64,000 nucleotides of DNA from G965247775 sp965247775 (GTDB lineage Bacteria; Chloroflexota; Dehalococcoidia; Bin125), in NCBI GenBank assembly GCA_965247775.1, contig OZ252031.1, positions 868,001 to 932,000 of the forward strand, written 5' to 3'. Shown piece after piece: positions 9,101 through 16,828 of this stretch. The notes under the pieces were generated by a model. It did not search any database and was not told the DNA's origin. It saw nothing but the letters and a program-made list of their open reading frames with translations. How positions within the stretch are numbered: position 1 is the first letter of the stretch; each line of letters begins with the position of its first letter. The translations under genes were made by a program, and so were the position numbers.

Positions 9101-9911
9101 GCCGGAGGTGAGCGCGGTGCGCTTCGACGGTGGGCTGGCGCGGGTGGAGGGGAGGGGACCGCCGGGGGCGTTGATCGATCTGTACGCGGTGGAGGATTCC
9201 CTGGAAGCTGTGTCGGCGGCGAGTGCGGCGGGGGCGGGGGGCGCGCTGCGCTACCTGGGCAGCGCGGTCGGGGTCGGGGGCGGCTTCCGCAGCGATCCGC
9301 TGCGGCTGGGGACGACGACGGTGCTGACGGCGCTGGCGACGGACGCGGCGGGGAACACGTCGGAGTTCGCGGTCAACGTGGTGTTGGGGCTGGGGCCGCG
9401 GGTGGATCGGGTGAGGCCGGGGGGGGGCAGCACGGCCGGGGGCAATGCGGTCACGATCGAGGGGGCGGGCTTCGGGGAGGCGAGCGGATTCCGCGCTTTC
9501 TTCGGCGGCCGGGAGGCGACGGTGGTGTCGGTGAGGGCGGAGACGGCGGTGGTGCTGACGCCGGCCAACGATGAGGGGGCGGTGGCGGTGTCGGTGCGGG
9601 TGGCGGACGGACGGACGTTTCTCCTGCGCGACGGGTTCAGGTACCTCCCCGGGCAGGTGGTCGAGCTGAGGCCGGGATGGAACAACGTGACCTGGTCGGG
9701 TGGGCGGACGCGGATCACGACGGCGCTGGGGCCGATCGCGGGGCGGATCGATCGGGCGTTCCGCTGGAACGTGGCGCGTCAGTCCTGGGACAGCTTCCTG
9801 CCGGGGGCGCCGCCGTTCCTCAACACGCTTGGGACGCTGGAGACGGGGCAGGCGCTGTGGCTGTTCGTGACGGGAACGACGCCGCTGCAGTGGTCGCAGC
9901 CGCTGCCGTAG
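6123..9911 (+). CDS. Large secreted subtilase (S8) with beta-helix-like and IPT/TIG domains
   Basis: 1262 aa. An N-terminal Arg-rich stretch and hydrophobic core (about 23-48, ending VSAQ) form a signal peptide. The peptidase domain spans about 195-620. Asp206 is in GVRVGVISDG, EGTAMLEIVHD (241-251) follows, and Asn323 is in AVGNWARRH, a possible oxyanion residue. Ser547 lies in the classical GTSAAAAHVAG. The His motif departs from HGTH of standard subtilisins and matches the EG-AM-IVHD variant of a S8 subgroup. Residues about 620-960 contain repeated GN-G turns typical of right-handed beta-helices, followed by an IPT/TIG-like fold (about 1095-1180) and a C-terminal Trp-rich domain. Probably an exported proteinase or adhesin acting at the cell surface. 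A TAGGGT element lies at 6062-6067. Confidence 0.82.
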   Translation: MQRSGVQPAREPPARLPRAALRGLAVVVLMVAIVLGAVASAGPVAVSAQTGKPGGDGLAPILGDLAEQAGRLRAAGAPADPAALVGASKRLRDAAAAGRLRLDGAGRVQVDVRLVGEGPEAVALAALGAEVERRRVDLGRAQLRVPVAELAALAAGPGVAFVDLPTYAVSAAGSQVTQGDAALRAALVRGEEGLSGAGVRVGVISDGVGGLAEAQAVGDLPRLAGSQSFHHEGIGMAAGSEGTAMLEIVHDLAPGADLYFANAETDLDMMEAVTYLAERTDIVVDDLGFFFPDDQASAVSRNTAAALNNADWPIRAYITAVGNWARRHYAGPFRAGVDGTSLGLAASGPVHEFRATSETTDFLQRGPLPYQEIFLEADEEVLAVLFWDDPWGASENDYDLYLLDASNALHVAATLGQGVTSANPREILTFTNDQAGGMFRLVVHNFQERAAPRALELFVFRNGALGAGATVGNFNTLTSSMLAQSDAGGGVISAAAVGYAGNEVDEVRPSSSRGPTNNGAMKPDLAGVDGVAVTGSGGFGAPFFGTSAAAAHVAGIAALLLEARPQLLAADGGPPDRERALLRASLVGGSVDFDGAGANNVSGAGRLDAPTALAQLRARVLIVDQGGDAGPGSLRVAIERANAGGAGPVDIRLRPGLAIVLAGPLPALTGSAIRIDGAGATVDGTALAVGSAGLVVRGAGAALAGFTLTGFPGAALRISGAEGVRLEDVTLRDSGMGLLVDGGARDVVMGAGASVGIAALHNAGDGVRVSGRGTREVQVRNSRIGVDGAGEAAGNGGHGVAIGAGARAVVVGAAREATPEMGVAQTADLVHTVRGRVRLNGQPAPTGMVVEILLDGEPAGATVVGVTTVEGEPGFIFTVPGPGTVMRLLVQGLPAGLPIFFEAGAVATVLLDVVTLEAGPGLRLAGGNVIAFNGGNGIRVEDEGSAGNTFRGNALRGNGALDVDLVAAADPASGLTPPDEGDADRGPNGLLNPPEVSAVRFDGGLARVEGRGPPGALIDLYAVEDSLEAVSAASAAGAGGALRYLGSAVGVGGGFRSDPLRLGTTTVLTALATDAAGNTSEFAVNVVLGLGPRVDRVRPGGGSTAGGNAVTIEGAGFGEASGFRAFFGGREATVVSVRAETAVVLTPANDEGAVAVSVRVADGRTFLLRDGFRYLPGQVVELRPGWNNVTWSGGRTRITTALGPIAGRIDRAFRWNVARQSWDSFLPGAPPFLNTLGTLETGQALWLFVTGTTPLQWSQPLP

Positions 9912-9933
9912 GGGAGCGGCGCTTGCGCCTGAG

Positions 9934-10659
9934 TCAGAGGTCGAGGCGGTAGGCGTTGGCGTCGAGCCAGCGGCGGCAGGCGCGGTGGCGGGGGAAGCGG
10001 GCGTCGAGGGCGGTCCAGAAGGCGGGGGAGTGGTCCAGGAGGCGGAGGTGGACGAGTTCGTGGGCGACGACGGCGTCGAGGACGGGGGGGGGCGCCATGA
10101 CGAGGCGCCAGTTGAAGCTGAGCCCGCCGCCCGAGGAGCAGCTTCCCCAGCAGGTGTCCTGGTCGCGCACGCTCAGGCGCTGCACCGGGTGGTCGCTGGG
10201 GTGGCGGAGGGAGCGCAGGCTGGCGAGGAGATGCTGGCGGGCGCGGCGGCGATACCAGGCGAGGAGGGTGCGGCGGGGGGCCTGTTCGTCGTGGGGGTCG
10301 GGGAGGCGCAGGTCGAGCGTGGCGGCGGTGAGATCGGCGGCGACGGCGGGGCGGCCGGCCTGCGCGCGTCGCAGGCGCAGCCAGTGCCCGCGGTAGGGGA
10401 GGGTGGTTCCGGGCTGGAGGGGCGGGCGGGCGCGGGCGCGGTGGATGTCGACGGCGTGGCGCTCGAGCCAGGCGGCTTTTTCGCGCAGGAGGGCGGGGGC
10501 GTCGGCGCCGGGGACGCCGTGGGGCAGGACGACCTCGATGCCGCGGCGGGGATGGATGTGGAGGGCGGCGCGCCGGGCGCGGGCGGAGCGGCGGACGGTG
10601 TAGGGGGCGGGGCGCCCGGCGACGAGGACGGTGTTGCTGGGGTCCGTCGTGGGGGACAG
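9934..10659 (-). CDS. YgjP/WSS1-type metallopeptidase (M48-like, DUF45)
   Basis: About 241 aa. The zinc motif HELVH followed by LRLLDHSPAFW is clear, as are the family features RRSARARRAALHIHP near the N-terminus and DQDTCWGSCSSGGGLSFNWRLVMAP before the zinc site. Predicted cytoplasmic zinc-dependent peptidase of unknown substrate. No in-frame ATG, GTG or TTG exists between the MOSC stop and the first conserved residues. The given start is a CTG at 10659, the only plausible initiation codon. The gene lies 58 bp downstream of the MOSC gene on the same strand and converges with the subtilase gene. Confidence 0.78.
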   Translation of the reverse strand: MSPTTDPSNTVLVAGRPAPYTVRRSARARRAALHIHPRRGIEVVLPHGVPGADAPALLREKAAWLERHAVDIHRARARPPLQPGTTLPYRGHWLRLRRAQAGRPAVAADLTAATLDLRLPDPHDEQAPRRTLLAWYRRRARQHLLASLRSLRHPSDHPVQRLSVRDQDTCWGSCSSGGGLSFNWRLVMAPPPVLDAVVAHELVHLRLLDHSPAFWTALDARFPRHRACRRWLDANAYRLDL

Positions 10660-10717
10660 GGTGTGGTCCGATCCCGCCGCCGCCGCGTTGATTATCGGGG
10701 CGGAGGAGGCTCCCGCG

Positions 10718-11158
10718 CTAGGGGAGGCGCTGCACGGCGTCGCCCACGGCGATGCGGGCCCGGCCGCTGACGGCGACGACGCGGGCGATCTTGCCGCGGT
10801 AGCCGCGCAGGGCGTCCTCGTAGGCTTGGCGGTCGGGGACGCGGTGGAGTTCGCCGATGTGGGTGCAGGGGGCGCAGTCGCCGACGACTTCGATCTCGGC
10901 CTGGCCGATCTTGAGGCGGGCGCCGTCGGGGAGGGCCATGAGGTTGGGCAGGTCGAGGGTGACCTGCTCGCGCAGGGCGCCGGGTTGGAGGTCGAAGCGG
11001 GCGAGGTCGGCGGTGGAGGCGAGGAGGAGCTGGCGGGCCTCGCGCTGGGCGTGGACGTCGCCCTGGAGGCCGCCGCCGGGGAGGGCGGTGGCGGCGTCGA
11101 TGGGGCGGGGGGTCTCGCCGGAGAGGCGCTGGATCTGGAGGTGGACGACGCGGGGCAT
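10718..11158 (-). CDS. MOSC-domain protein
   Basis: 146 aa. MOSC domains use a conserved Cys to bind sulfur or molybdenum cofactor. Here the expected pattern is visible as GGGLQGDVHAQ, REARQLLL and a late GDCAPCTHIG with two cysteines. It resembles the short stand-alone MOSC proteins rather than the fused mARC type. Possible role in sulfur carriage or molybdenum cofactor handling. No molybdopterin genes are present in the window. It is followed by the metallopeptidase gene. Confidence 0.8.
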   Translation of the reverse strand: MPRVVHLQIQRLSGETPRPIDAATALPGGGLQGDVHAQREARQLLLASTADLARFDLQPGALREQVTLDLPNLMALPDGARLKIGQAEIEVVGDCAPCTHIGELHRVPDRQAYEDALRGYRGKIARVVAVSGRARIAVGDAVQRLP

Positions 11159-11220
11159 GGGGAGAGATTAGCAGCGGTGGGGGGCCTCGGTCTGGCCGCG
11201 TCTTCGGCGTCGGCGAGAAT

Positions 11221-11415
11221 GACGCGGGCCGCGCGAAGGCGGTCGCGGCCGATGTGCAGGCGGCGCGGAGGTCGGGGGCGGGGGAAGAGGTGGTGGAGCT
11301 GGGAGGGGCGATCGGGAAGGCGCGGACGATGTCGGGGCCGGTGGTGGTGGATGTGGTGACGGACTTTGAGGCGCTGGCGCCGCTGGCGGTGTCGGGAGGG
11401 GGGCGCTCCTGGTAG
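11221..11415 (+). pseudogene. C-terminal remnant of a thiamine-diphosphate enzyme (acetolactate-synthase-like)
   Basis: One frame ending at TAG 11413-11415 reads EVVELGGAIGKARTMSGPVV then VDVVTDFEALAPLAV. This matches the last 40-60 residues of acetolactate synthase/benzoylformate decarboxylase-type proteins (PVVVDVVTDPEALAP). No thiamine-binding core or start is present upstream, where the MOSC gene occupies the opposite strand. It is a remnant, not a functional gene. It marks the left edge of the low-GC island. Confidence 0.5.
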
Positions 11416-11444
11416 GTCGATCGGATGCTTCGCGTTGCTCGTTC

Positions 11445-13010
11445 CTACGGAAAGCTGAACAGCGGGCCAAGTCCCTTGCTCGGCGCGGCTGTAGTCGGAA
11501 CGGCACCAATTACCCTTCCGGGATCGTAGAACTCGACGCCCCTCGCGTGGAGCCAAGCGAAGTTTGGATCCGCCGCGATGTGCCCGGTCCCAGCGGTTCC
11601 GGGGAGCCATCCCTTTACGGCCGCCTCGTACGCGAGTAGCCAATGCTCCGAGTAAAGCTCGGCGGTATTCATGAGGCTCTGCCAGGAGGCAACGTTCAGT
11701 CCTGTTGGGACAAGGCCCCGGGACCGAGCGTCGAGGGCCAGAAGGGCGACGAACGAGTCACTGGACGCCGAAGCGGCCTGAGCGGCATTCGTATCCAGTG
11801 GGATGCCGAGTGCCATGCATCCCCAGATCGCCCAACTAACTTCGCTTCCGTGGCCGAGCGGCGCATGGTGAGAGATGACCGCATTCAGGGCATCCCCTAC
11901 CGCCGTGAGGTTGATCGGGAGCCCATTGCTGGACGCGAGTATCAGCTTCCGGAGGACGTAGGTAATCGTGCCGCTGTCGATCTGGAGCGCTTGCAGGAGT
12001 AACTGTTCCGCGTAGCTCCAGTTGGCAGGACGTATAGAGCCGTTCGGAAGTCTGGCCACCGTGTAGCGCAAGATATGGGTGTCAGGGTGATCTCTTAGTA
12101 GGGCGAACGCCGAGTCGAAGTAGTCGATGATGTCGGCCCGTTGGGCTGCAGCGGTACTGGTACGGAACTCATGACTTCGCAAACGGCTTGCCCATTCATC
12201 CTCCATGCGATCTGGTAGCTCGAAGATGATGGTCTTCTGAGCGTTGAGAGAAAGTGCGAACTTCTCTAGGCTCTCTTGGATGACGGCACGGGCACGTTCC
12301 GCTTCGCCGTAGGTCGTGAAGGTGAATTCGAAGTCGTCAGAGACGCGGAAGCCATTTCGGCTGGGGATCCGGCGGGAGATGTCCTTATCAACCGCCTGGA
12401 GAACAAGTTCCGCCAGGACGAAAGATGTGTCTGGCCCGATGGGAAGGCCTATCGACTGGCCATCCTGGACCTTCCGAGACGCTTCGTCGAGTTGGTTCCC
12501 GAAGAGTCCCGGGCTCCGCCGCCGCTGCCGGGCGTAAGCTTTTCCGTGGACCGCCCAGGCGATGGAGTGTGTGTACAGGCTTGGGTAGAAGCGGCTGATG
12601 TCAGTACGCAGGACAAATTTCCCGCGTGCACGAAGTTCAAGGCGCTTCGTGAGCCGGGCATCCCATCCTGGATGGGCGACTACTGATCGCCCAGCGATCG
12701 GCCCATACTTGGGGATGCTCAGCGAGAGCGGTGAATGGGATACGTGGCTGTATATCGTTGACCAATTGGTGCCTAGGAGGCGGGCCAACGGGAAGAAGGA
12801 CACGGGGTTCGGGACTTGCAGCCTACGCCGCAGGGCCCCGTATCTCGCCAAGTTGTGGGATGCAGCAGGGGATGGCTGTTGGCTGACGAACGTGGTGGGG
12901 AGCGTGCTGAGGTTACCCACCACGGCGGAGGCGAAGATGTCGGTGCGGAACGGTGGTGGTAGTTCCGCAGGGAACAAGCCACGAGCCAAGAAAGCATGCG
13001 TCGTTGTCAT
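11445..13010 (-). CDS. Reverse transcriptase of the UG/Abi (defence-associated) type
   Basis: 521 aa from an ATG at 13010; the frame stays open 22 codons further upstream to 13076. Numbering from that longer frame: motif A is RTDISRFYPSLYTHSI (157-172, Asp159), followed by AWAVHGKA. Motif B is GQSIGLPIGPDTS (206-218). Motif C is RVSDDF (244-249), with both catalytic aspartates but Val in place of the usual aromatic residue. Motif D is LSLNAQKT. The last about 220 residues are helical and lack recognised domains. These features match group II-unrelated 'unknown group' RTs such as AbiK/DRT proteins, which block phage. No maturase, Cas1 or retron ncRNA signature was seen. Base composition is clearly less GC-rich than its neighbours, suggesting transfer. 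A TAGACT element at 13067-13072 supports the shorter start. Confidence 0.85.
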   Translation of the reverse strand: MTTTHAFLARGLFPAELPPPFRTDIFASAVVGNLSTLPTTFVSQQPSPAASHNLARYGALRRRLQVPNPVSFFPLARLLGTNWSTIYSHVSHSPLSLSIPKYGPIAGRSVVAHPGWDARLTKRLELRARGKFVLRTDISRFYPSLYTHSIAWAVHGKAYARQRRRSPGLFGNQLDEASRKVQDGQSIGLPIGPDTSFVLAELVLQAVDKDISRRIPSRNGFRVSDDFEFTFTTYGEAERARAVIQESLEKFALSLNAQKTIIFELPDRMEDEWASRLRSHEFRTSTAAAQRADIIDYFDSAFALLRDHPDTHILRYTVARLPNGSIRPANWSYAEQLLLQALQIDSGTITYVLRKLILASSNGLPINLTAVGDALNAVISHHAPLGHGSEVSWAIWGCMALGIPLDTNAAQAASASSDSFVALLALDARSRGLVPTGLNVASWQSLMNTAELYSEHWLLAYEAAVKGWLPGTAGTGHIAADPNFAWLHARGVEFYDPGRVIGAVPTTAAPSKGLGPLFSFP

Positions 13011-13066
13011 GGCCTGGCCGCCCACGCAGCGGGCACCCGTGCGTGCTTCTCGCCCGAGCGGCTTCG

Positions 13067-13072
13067 AGTCTA
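13067..13072 (-). promoter_or_regulatory. -10-like element TAGACT upstream of the reverse transcriptase
   Basis: TAGACT on the minus strand lies 56 nt from the ATG at 13010. The 12-bp core TTGATAGACTCG is shared with the element at 5970-5975. Confidence 0.35.
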
Positions 13073-13224
13073 TCAACTGGGTGTGCCGATATGAGCCGCG
13101 CAGCTATCCGCGGATCGATGCCCCTATCTCCCAGATGAGGAGTTCGGCGCCGGAGGACGCGTCGGCGGTGGCGCGGGGCTCGCTCAGGCCGTCGCTCTGG
13201 CGGTCCGGTCAGGGGCGACTATAT

Positions 13225-13390
13225 CTAGGCCGCTGCTTCGGTGGTGATGGCGGCGATGGTGCGGACGAGGCCGGCGGGGTCGACGGCGACGAAGCGCTGG
13301 GCGGAGGCGTCGCCGCTCTTGGCGGCTTGGAGCCGCGCCCCCGGCTTCCCCCGCCGTCGGCTGCGCTTCGCCACGGCCGCGCCTCCTCAA
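13225..13390 (-). pseudogene. Unidentified C-terminal gene remnant
   Basis: A minus-strand frame ending at TAG 13225-13227 reads LQAAKSGDASAQRFVAVDPA then GLVRTIAAITTEAAA. It looks protein-like but has no start or upstream domain. The family was not recognised. Confidence 0.25.
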
Positions 13391-13481
13391 CGCGTGGATA
13401 CGGTGGGGACCGGAGGCCGCGTTCCGGCGGCGAGGGGGCGAGGGGGTTCCTCCGGGTTTCGCTCAGCCCGCGCGTCCTCGT

Positions 13482-13511
13482 GCCGTCGCGAGCGGGGCCG
13501 TCGCGAGCGGG
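13482..13511. repeat. 15-bp tandem duplication
   Basis: Two exact copies of GCCGTCGCGAGCGGG at 13482-13496 and 13497-13511, followed by a diverged third. Confidence 0.8.
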
Positions 13512-13631
13512 GCCGGGGCAAGCGGTACGCGGCGACAGCGAGCGGGGCCTGGTGGGGCGTCGCTCGTATACTGCCGAGCGCGACGCCGCCGCCCGTCCGG
13601 CCGATGGGGAGCGGCGACGAAGGAGGCTGCG

Positions 13632-14765
13632 ATGACTCCCACGACTCCCAGCGACTCGACGGAGGTGGTGGAACGGATGGCGGAGGCGGCGTCGAATTTC
13701 CTGGCGGCGTTGAGCCCGGATGGGCGGGCCAAGGCGGCGCTGGATTTCGCCGATGAGGAGGAGCGGACGCGCTGGTTCTACACGCCGAACCCGCGTCGTG
13801 GGCTGCCGCTGCGGGAGATGGGGGCGGCGGCGGAGCAGCGCGCGCACCAGCTCCTGGCGACCGGATTGTCGCACCCGGGCTACGTGACGGTGTCGACGAT
13901 CATGGGCCTGGAGAACACGCTGGACGCCAGCGAAGGGTGGTGGGTGGACTGGTACCCGGGGCGGGGCCGGGACCCTGGGATGTACTTCGTGAGCGTCTTC
14001 GGGGAGGTGGGGGGGCAGGCGTGGGGCTGGCGCTTCGAGGGGCACCACGTGTCGGTGCACTACACGATCGTGGGGGGGCGGATCGCGACGCCGACGCCGA
14101 TCTTCTTCGGCGCGGACCCGGCCGAGGCGCCGTTGATGGGGACGGCGCGGCTGCGGCCGCTGGCCAGTGTGACGGACGTGGGGCGAGAGTGCGTGCGGGC
14201 CCTCGACGAGGAGCAGCGGGCGGCCGCCGTCGTGTCGCCGGTGGCGCCGCCCGATTTAATGCTGACCAACCACAGCCGGATCGAGGCGGGGCTGGAGCCG
14301 CGGCCGGCGATCGAGATGATGGGTCGCAGCCCGACGGACGAATGGAACCGGCAGGTGGCGGCGCAGATCGACTGGCTGGGCTTTCGCGGCGAGCACCACG
14401 AGGCGTTGCGTTACTCGGGGGATCCCATCGGGCTGCCGGCGAGCGGCATGACGATGGAGCAGCGGGCCATTCTGGAAGAGTTGGTGCAGTTGTATATCGG
14501 GCGGCTGCCGGAAGCGGTGGCGGCCTACGAGCGGGAGCGCCTGGCGGGGGCGATGGACCAGATCCATTTCGCCTGGGCGGGGGGTTTGGAGCCGGGGGAC
14601 GGGCATTACTACCGGCTGCACGGCCCGCGCTTCTTGGTGGAATACGACTGCACACAGCGCCAGGGGAACCACATCCATTCGGTCTGGCGCGACCCGGCGG
14701 GCGACTTCGGGCGGGACGCGCTGGCGCGGCACTACGCGGCAGCGCACTCGCTCGAATCGCACTAG
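13632..14765 (+). CDS. DUF3500-family protein
   Basis: 377 aa. Matches the DUF3500 family through an N-terminal AALSPDGRAKAALDFADEER-like segment, the WGWRFEGHHVSVHYTIVGG block, FFGADPAEAP, and a C-terminal HIHSVWRDPAGDFGRDALARH. The His-rich motifs suggest a metal or cofactor site, but no activity is established for the family. There is no signal peptide, so it is probably cytoplasmic. GAAGGAGG precedes the ATG at a good distance. Confidence 0.82.
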   Translation: MTPTTPSDSTEVVERMAEAASNFLAALSPDGRAKAALDFADEEERTRWFYTPNPRRGLPLREMGAAAEQRAHQLLATGLSHPGYVTVSTIMGLENTLDASEGWWVDWYPGRGRDPGMYFVSVFGEVGGQAWGWRFEGHHVSVHYTIVGGRIATPTPIFFGADPAEAPLMGTARLRPLASVTDVGRECVRALDEEQRAAAVVSPVAPPDLMLTNHSRIEAGLEPRPAIEMMGRSPTDEWNRQVAAQIDWLGFRGEHHEALRYSGDPIGLPASGMTMEQRAILEELVQLYIGRLPEAVAAYERERLAGAMDQIHFAWAGGLEPGDGHYYRLHGPRFLVEYDCTQRQGNHIHSVWRDPAGDFGRDALARHYAAAHSLESH

Positions 14766-14871
14766 ATCGAATCGCATTGGGCCGGGGCGCGCCGCCGCCT
14801 GCGAGGCCTGAGCGCAGCGGGCTCGCCTGGCCCGGGCATGCGCCGATGATCAGGGGTGGAATCGACCGCAT

Positions 14872-14888
14872 CCCCCCCCCCCCCCCCC
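14872..14888. repeat. C17 homopolymer
   Basis: Seventeen consecutive cytosines, the longest homopolymer noticed in the window. It is intergenic, so no coding phase variation can be claimed. Confidence 0.85.
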
Positions 14889-15178
14889 GAAGGCGGAGCG
14901 AACGCAGCTTCCCCCGTCGTGCGGGGCGGGTCAGGGAGCACGAGCGGGTGATCCGGCGCCCGTGAGCGGGCGGGGACAAGGCGCCGCCGATCCTGGGCGA
15001 GACGGTGCGGGTGATGGGGCAGATCCTCATTGTGGTGGCGCCGCCCGTCGCGCTGGGGGTGCTGCTGGTGACGCTGGCGCTGCCGACGGCGCCGCTCTGG
15101 CCGGTCGCCGAAGCGGGCGCGCTGCTGCCCGTGGACCGTGTGGCGCGGGTGACGTTGCTGGAGGTCCGCGCGGGTCCG

Positions 15179-15386
15179 ATTCTTCCGTGCAAAGCGGATC
15201 AGGGCATCCTGATCCAGGACACCTTCGTGGTGCGGGTGCGGGCGGTGGAGGACGATCGGGTGAAGCTGGGGATCGCGGCGCCGCGATCGGTGGTGGTTTC
15301 CGCGCGAGGAGGTGTGCGAGGCGCTGCGGCAGGAGAACCAGAGTGCGGCGGGGCGCGCCGGTGGGCGATCCGCCGGCCGTTGGTGA
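15179..15386 (+). pseudogene. csrA: Decayed csrA (carbon storage regulator)
   Basis: The frame reads ILPCKADQGILIQDTFVV, then VEDDRVKLGIAAPRSVV, and after a +1 frameshift near 15296 FPREEVCEALRQENQSA, ending at TGA 15384-15386. This is the full CsrA layout: strands 1-5 with the KLGIEAPR-type core and the REEV Arg-Glu motif. The start codon and the normal MLVLTRK opening are gone (ILPCK remains). About 68 residues fits the family. One inserted base and a lost start mean it should not make CsrA, the mRNA-binding translational regulator. Confidence 0.72.
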
Positions 15387-15419
15387 GGGCCTGAAGGCGC
15401 GGCAAGAGCGCCGGGGCGC

Positions 15420-16664
15420 CTAGCGGCCGGCGGCGGCCTCGGCGACGCGAGGGCTGTAGCCGATGTCCTCGGGGGAGGCCGGCTGCAGCAGCGAGGCCGC
15501 CTTGAGCGAGAGGACGTCGTTGGTGCCGTCGGAGTGGAGGAAGCTGAGTGCGTCGCGCATGAGCTTTTCGATAGGGTTCTTGCGCATGTAGCCGGCGGCG
15601 CCCCAGAGTTCCATCGCTTCGCGGCAGACCTCCACGGCGGCCTCGGAGGCATAGACCTTGGCCAGCATGGCGTCCTTGCGCTCGCCTTCCGTGCGGGTGG
15701 TTTCGTAGGCGGCTTTCCAGACGTAGGCGCGGGCGGATTCGAGGCGCATGGCCATGCGCGCGAGACGGTGCTGTTGCAGTTGATGCTGCGCGATGGGGAC
15801 GCCGCCCTGCACGCGGGCGTGGGCGTACTGCAAGGCCAGATCGAAGGCGCGCTGCCCCACGCCCAGGACGGTCGCGCCGGCTTGGACGTTGCTGCCGTAG
15901 CGGAAGAGGAACTCGGCCAGGGAGGGCATGGCGCCGTTGACCTCGCCGAGGCGGTCCTCGTCGGGGACTTCCACGTTCTGCAGGCGCAGCGTCCCGTTCT
16001 GTACGCAGCGCTGGCCGAGCTTGTCCCAGACTTCGTCGATGCCGAAGCCGGGCGTGTCGGCGGAGAGGAGGAAGGGGGTAACGCTGTGGCTGAGGGGGCC
16101 CTCGCGGTCGGTGCGGGCGTACATGAGGTAGATCTTGGCCAGGCCGCCGTTGGAGATGTAGCGCTTGGCGCCGTTGAGGATCCAGCGGTCGCCCTTGCGC
16201 TCGGCGAAGAGTTGCATGGCGGCGCCGGGCCCGTTGTAGGGGAGCAGGTTGTCGCTGCCGGCCGTGGGCTCGGTGGCGCCGACGCCGAGCAGGCATTCGT
16301 CGTCGCCGATGACGCGCGGCAGCCAGCGCTCGCGCTGGTCGTCGTTGGTGAGATGGACGATCGTGGTCATGATCTTCCAGGTCTGGTCCAGCGCAACAGT
16401 CAGGCCCAGGTCGCCGTAGGCCAAGGCCTCGCCGACGATGGAGAGGGTGAGGACGTCGGCGCCGTCGCCGCCGTACTCGACGGGGACGGAGAGGGTGCGG
16501 AGACCGCGGCGCGAGGCCTCGCGGATGACGGCCCAGTCGAAGGACTGGTCGGCCTCGGGAACGCGATCGGAGGCCTCGGCGGCGGGGATCATGACCTCGG
16601 TGGCGAAGTGGCGGGCGAGATCGCGCAGCTCCTGCTGGCGCGGGCTGAGTTCGAAGTCGACCAT
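15420..16664 (-). CDS. Acyl-CoA dehydrogenase family protein
   Basis: 414 aa. All three acyl-CoA dehydrogenase domains are visible: the helical N-terminus (FELSPRQQELRDLARHF), the flavin-contacting LLGVGATEPTAGSD and YISNGGLAKIYL, and a C-terminal helical domain with ELWGAAGYMRKNP. The loop that carries the catalytic Glu in many relatives reads HSDGTND, with Asp, so specificity cannot be read off. It was started at the MVDFEL methionine because the upstream extension is Arg/Pro-rich shadow. An AGGCTA (minus-strand TAGCCT) element lies at 16717-16722. The substrate is unknown. Confidence 0.85.
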   Translation of the reverse strand: MVDFELSPRQQELRDLARHFATEVMIPAAEASDRVPEADQSFDWAVIREASRRGLRTLSVPVEYGGDGADVLTLSIVGEALAYGDLGLTVALDQTWKIMTTIVHLTNDDQRERWLPRVIGDDECLLGVGATEPTAGSDNLLPYNGPGAAMQLFAERKGDRWILNGAKRYISNGGLAKIYLMYARTDREGPLSHSVTPFLLSADTPGFGIDEVWDKLGQRCVQNGTLRLQNVEVPDEDRLGEVNGAMPSLAEFLFRYGSNVQAGATVLGVGQRAFDLALQYAHARVQGGVPIAQHQLQQHRLARMAMRLESARAYVWKAAYETTRTEGERKDAMLAKVYASEAAVEVCREAMELWGAAGYMRKNPIEKLMRDALSFLHSDGTNDVLSLKAASLLQPASPEDIGYSPRVAEAAAGR

Positions 16665-16828
16665 GATCGGCGTCCTCCCGTGGCTGCGCGACCGGGTGGC
16701 GGGGGCCGGCCAGGGTAGGCTAGGTGGGGGCGATCGGGCCCGCAACCGGCTCAGGGCGGGAGCGGATGAACGAGGCGGCTCCTGGAGGTAGGCTGGCGTA
16801 GCGGACTAGGGGTCGAAAGGACACTGCC

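Larger units (their letters stand above)
13011..13631. other. Gene-poor flank of the reverse transcriptase island
   Basis: About 620 bp. It contains the reverse transcriptase promoter region, a short remnant on the minus strand (13225-13390) and a 15-bp duplication at 13482-13511. A TATACT element at 13567-13572 precedes the DUF3500 gene by 59 nt. The stretch 13077-13220 has no coding signal and is a place where an RT-associated noncoding RNA could lie; none is demonstrated. Confidence 0.4.
14766..15419. other. Long intergenic stretch with C17 tract and csrA remnant
   Basis: 654 bp without an intact gene. It holds a 17-base C tract (14872-14888), a frame from about 15014 with a hydrophobic start but no recognisable protein, and a decayed csrA (15179-15386). 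Confidence 0.55.

Noticed and set aside
11445..13010. Retron or group II intron
   Set aside because: No intron domains, maturase motifs or msr/msd-like inverted repeats were seen around the gene.
13011..13076. Longer N-terminus of the reverse transcriptase
   Set aside because: It would begin at a TTG that lies inside a TTGATAGACT promoter-like element; the ATG at 13010 fits relatives better.
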